Positions 62,135 through 64,000 of a stretch of 64,000 bases of DNA are shown here, in pieces (the stretch's first letter is position 1; the number at the start of each line of letters is the position of its first letter). A program made the translations under genes and the position numbers. The notes below the pieces were generated by a model. The model was not told the DNA's origin and ran no database searches. It worked only from the letters and a program-made list of their open reading frames with translations. The stretch is from assembly GCA_964006375.1 (NCBI GenBank), contig OZ023265.1, positions 12,535,295 through 12,599,294 on the forward strand, read 5' to 3'. The DNA comes from Tillus elongatus. Its lineage: Eukaryota > Arthropoda > Insecta > Coleoptera > Cleridae.

Positions 62135-62410
62135 AAAGACAGGGCATGCACAATAAACCAAGGGCTTGCCCTGAGGGCGGAAAAAAAAGGTCGCGGTGGA
62201 GGGACTGGAATAGCCCACTTACCATGAATCTAATCTACTGTTATCATCTAACATTTCACTTATACTATAATAGGTTTTTGAATCAGGAATTTTTTAAGGC
62301 TACCTTTAGATCGATTGATTTTTCTGTCGAGCTGCTTGAAATTTTGTTATAAAGTTTTGTGACACTAAAATGCACAGTTTAAACTTTCTTTAACCTTTAA
62401 CAATTTTCAG

Positions 62411-63174
62411 CCATGGTCATTGCTGTAATATGGGCTGTCTTACTACCCTCAGGTGCAAAAAGTATATACTTCCACAATCAAGAAGTAGAAAAACTTCAAG
62501 TTATCGAATCAGCATCTGAAAACAACTTTATGAAGAAAACTAGAAACGCATTTGACCTGATGAAACGGCACTTCATCAATTCGTTTTCGAACAAGTATGT
62601 TATAAAATGGTCTATTTGGTGGGCACTATCTACGTGTGGTTTCATTCAAGTACAAACATACATGCAACCGTTATGGGCTCAGATTCAAGATGATCCATCC
62701 AAACCAATTTATAACGGAATAACTGAGGCTGCTTTAACTATACTAGGTGTTTGTGGAGCGTTGCTGGCTGGAATATTAAAATTAAAATGGGAAAATAAGG
62801 GTGAAATCTTGTTAGGTATATGTTCTCTTCTTGCTGGGGTTTTGTTAATTGTTAGCTCACAAACTAACACTGTGATAGTAAGTTATGTTTGTTACGCCTT
62901 GTTCGGCGGTATTTATCATTTTGTTATTACGATCGCCAGTGCGGAAATCGCTAAGAATATTGAAGAGGACTCTTATGGTTTGGTATTTAGTCTTAACACG
63001 TTCGTAGCCCTTGCCTTGCAATCTCTACTGACTGTTATACTTGTTACGAATAGTGTTGGGATCGCTTTGAATCCTCGTGATCAGTACATAGCCTACGGGG
63101 CTTACCATATCATGATTGCAGGTTTTTATGTAGTTATAGGGGTAGCAAACTATTGTTTATGGAGGAACAAATAG
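62411..63174 (+). CDS. SLC19-family transporter gene B, exon 3 (last coding exon)
   Basis: Begins after the acceptor CAATTTTCAG (62410), completing the split codon from exon 2, and encodes helix 6 (V-I-A-V-I-W-A-V-L-L-P-S), K-S-I-Y-F-H, a loop, then about six helices from W-S-I-W-W-A-L-S-T-C-G-F to V-V-I-G-V-A-N-Y-C. The stop at 63172 leaves almost no cytoplasmic tail, unlike gene A. A Met at 62413 opens the exon by itself, but splicing continuity (phase and acceptor) shows that it is internal. The joined protein is 424 residues. Its closest relative here is gene A, so the pair arose by tandem duplication. The same membrane-carrier role is predicted; substrate thiamine or folate unresolved. 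Confidence 0.9.
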
Positions 63175-63638
63175 ATAATATTACAAATTAGCTAATTATT
63201 TATTTTATTAATTTAACATCAAAAAGGGGAGAGCTAATCGTTTTATAAATTGGCAGTTTACATCTGTTAACCGGTTGACTATGGAATATGGTTTTGGCAT
63301 CGAAATAAGAGGTGCTTTAAAAACTGAGAATGCAAGACAAAAAGCGGACCATTTGACTTAATTGTAAATATATTTGAGAAACAGTGTATTCATTGGCGAC
63401 ATAGACTTTATAAAACATTAAGAAAAGGATATTTTTGATGTAAAGAAACTTTATTCTCTAAATTACATGCCAGTCAATGGACACTACAGCAGAATTATCT
63501 GATTTTTTTTAACATTTGGCTTTTAGCGAGTTTCCTTTAAAAAAGTTCAATAATGAGGACTCGATTTTTTAATTCTGAAATTTTTTGTCAAATGAGAGCG
63601 TTTGAGGACCCCTGGAACCCAATCCGAGGTCGGTATGA

Positions 63639-63641
<3 letters not shown>
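63175..63641. other. 3' flank of gene B and repeat tail
   Basis: No canonical AATAAA is obvious within 100 nt of the stop; the polyadenylation site is unknown. From about 63525 the sequence matches a Helitron-like hairpin and tail leading to (TA)n. Confidence 0.5.

Positions 63642-63716
<75 letters not shown>
63642..63716. repeat. (TA)n microsatellite
   Basis: About 37 TA units. Confidence 0.95.
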
Positions 63717-63717
<1 letters not shown>

Positions 63718-64000
63718 CGACGGCCACTTGGGGTGGCCGGGAGTTACTACTAGTTTTCCCTAACCTGGGGAATTTCGGGATAACTTCCGGGACACGGCTT
63801 TCCTACGGGATCATGCTCGGACGCCAGCGTTTATAGAGATTGTCAGGGAGTAAACGCGCTCCCGCTGGATATCTCCCTTCTCCCAAGTCACTGTCAACGG
63901 ATACACTAGCCCAGGGTAGTTTCTAGTGGAGACAGGGTCCTCCTAAGCCAAGACAAAGTCCCCGGGACTTCTGGTTATGGTCTTTAAGAACTGGAGTCAA
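63717..64000. other. GC-rich unassigned sequence, cut by the window end
   Basis: About 284 bp much richer in GC than its surroundings, starting exactly at a TA tract. By composition it resembles the 5' region of the LINE at 59.8 kb, but no shared motif was found. Probably the beginning of a mobile element continuing beyond the window. Confidence 0.4.

Larger units (their letters stand above)
59800..62190 (+). mobile_element. Internally deleted R1/LOA-like LINE
   Basis: A long GC-rich 5' region with diverged internal repeats (59820-60460), an ORF1 piece, an endonuclease piece, then a jump at about 61968 straight to the last about 55 codons shared with the 17.6, 29.0 and 53.4 kb fragments, ending I-L-E-W-V-E and an A-run (62185). 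RT and RNase H are missing. It supplies the 5' end of that LINE family. Confidence 0.8.

Noticed and set aside
62413..63174. Exon 3 of gene B as an independent 253-residue gene starting at 62413
   Set aside because: The acceptor at 62410, the phase match with exon 2 and the parallel exon in gene A show that it is the last exon of a longer protein.

Overview
The window looks like a repeat-rich, AT-rich insect (arthropod) chromosome. The evidence is spliced genes with GT/AG borders, Tc1/mariner, piggyBac and hAT relics, R1/LOA-, Jockey-, CR1- and R4/Dong-type LINE pieces, a tRNA-headed SINE, and 21 long (TA)n tracts. I cannot name the species; a beetle is a guess.

The only host genes I can defend are two tandem plus-strand genes of the SLC19 (reduced folate/thiamine carrier) family. 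Each has the same three-coding-exon layout: exon 1 of exactly 102 codons ending in phase 0, exon 2 of 205 nt ending in phase 1, and a long last exon. Gene B is complete: 51873-52178, 57257-57461 and 62411-63174, predicted 424 aa. Gene A has exon 2 (37968-38172) and exon 3 (40349-41142), but is preceded by five separate, open copies of exon 1 at 1985, 11093, 20076, 28487 and 33889. Each copy starts at an equivalent Met and ends at a usable GT donor, and no extra exon 2 or 3 copies were found between them. This is the most interesting feature: either alternative N-terminal cassettes for one transporter, or remnants of repeated partial gene duplication. Copies c, d and e sit in long duplicated blocks (about 19.4-23.2, 28.2-31.6 and 33.2-35.3 kb). 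The d and e exons are identical base for base. The c and d exons differ by 15 replacement and only 2 silent changes (hand count).

Nearly everything else is mobile DNA lying in introns and spacers. From left to right: a THAP-like relic; a 1.2-kb TIR element; an intact DD41D mariner-like transposon with about 340-bp TIRs (5178-7243); a decayed relative (7330-10522) whose right TIR is split by a Helitron-like element (9206-10307); a 5'-truncated CR1-like LINE; a LINE gag piece; three LINE 3' ends carrying RNase H (17.6, 29.0 and 53.4 kb); a thick mosaic of one (TA)n-bearing repeat family (21-35 kb); more transposase relics; a hAT relic; a solo LTR and a piggyBac relic inside intron 2 of gene A; Jockey-like LINE copies (41.6-44.4 and 50.2-51.7 kb); an R1/LOA-like LINE inside a long inverted repeat (46.6-48.7 kb); an R4/Dong-like LINE in (TAA)n beside exon 2 of gene B; a complete SINE; and an internally deleted LINE just before exon 3 of gene B.

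Paralogous filled and empty sites (29.0 versus 34.4 kb; 21.06-22.25 versus 30.47 and 35.0 kb) define the ends of two mobile elements directly from the sequence.
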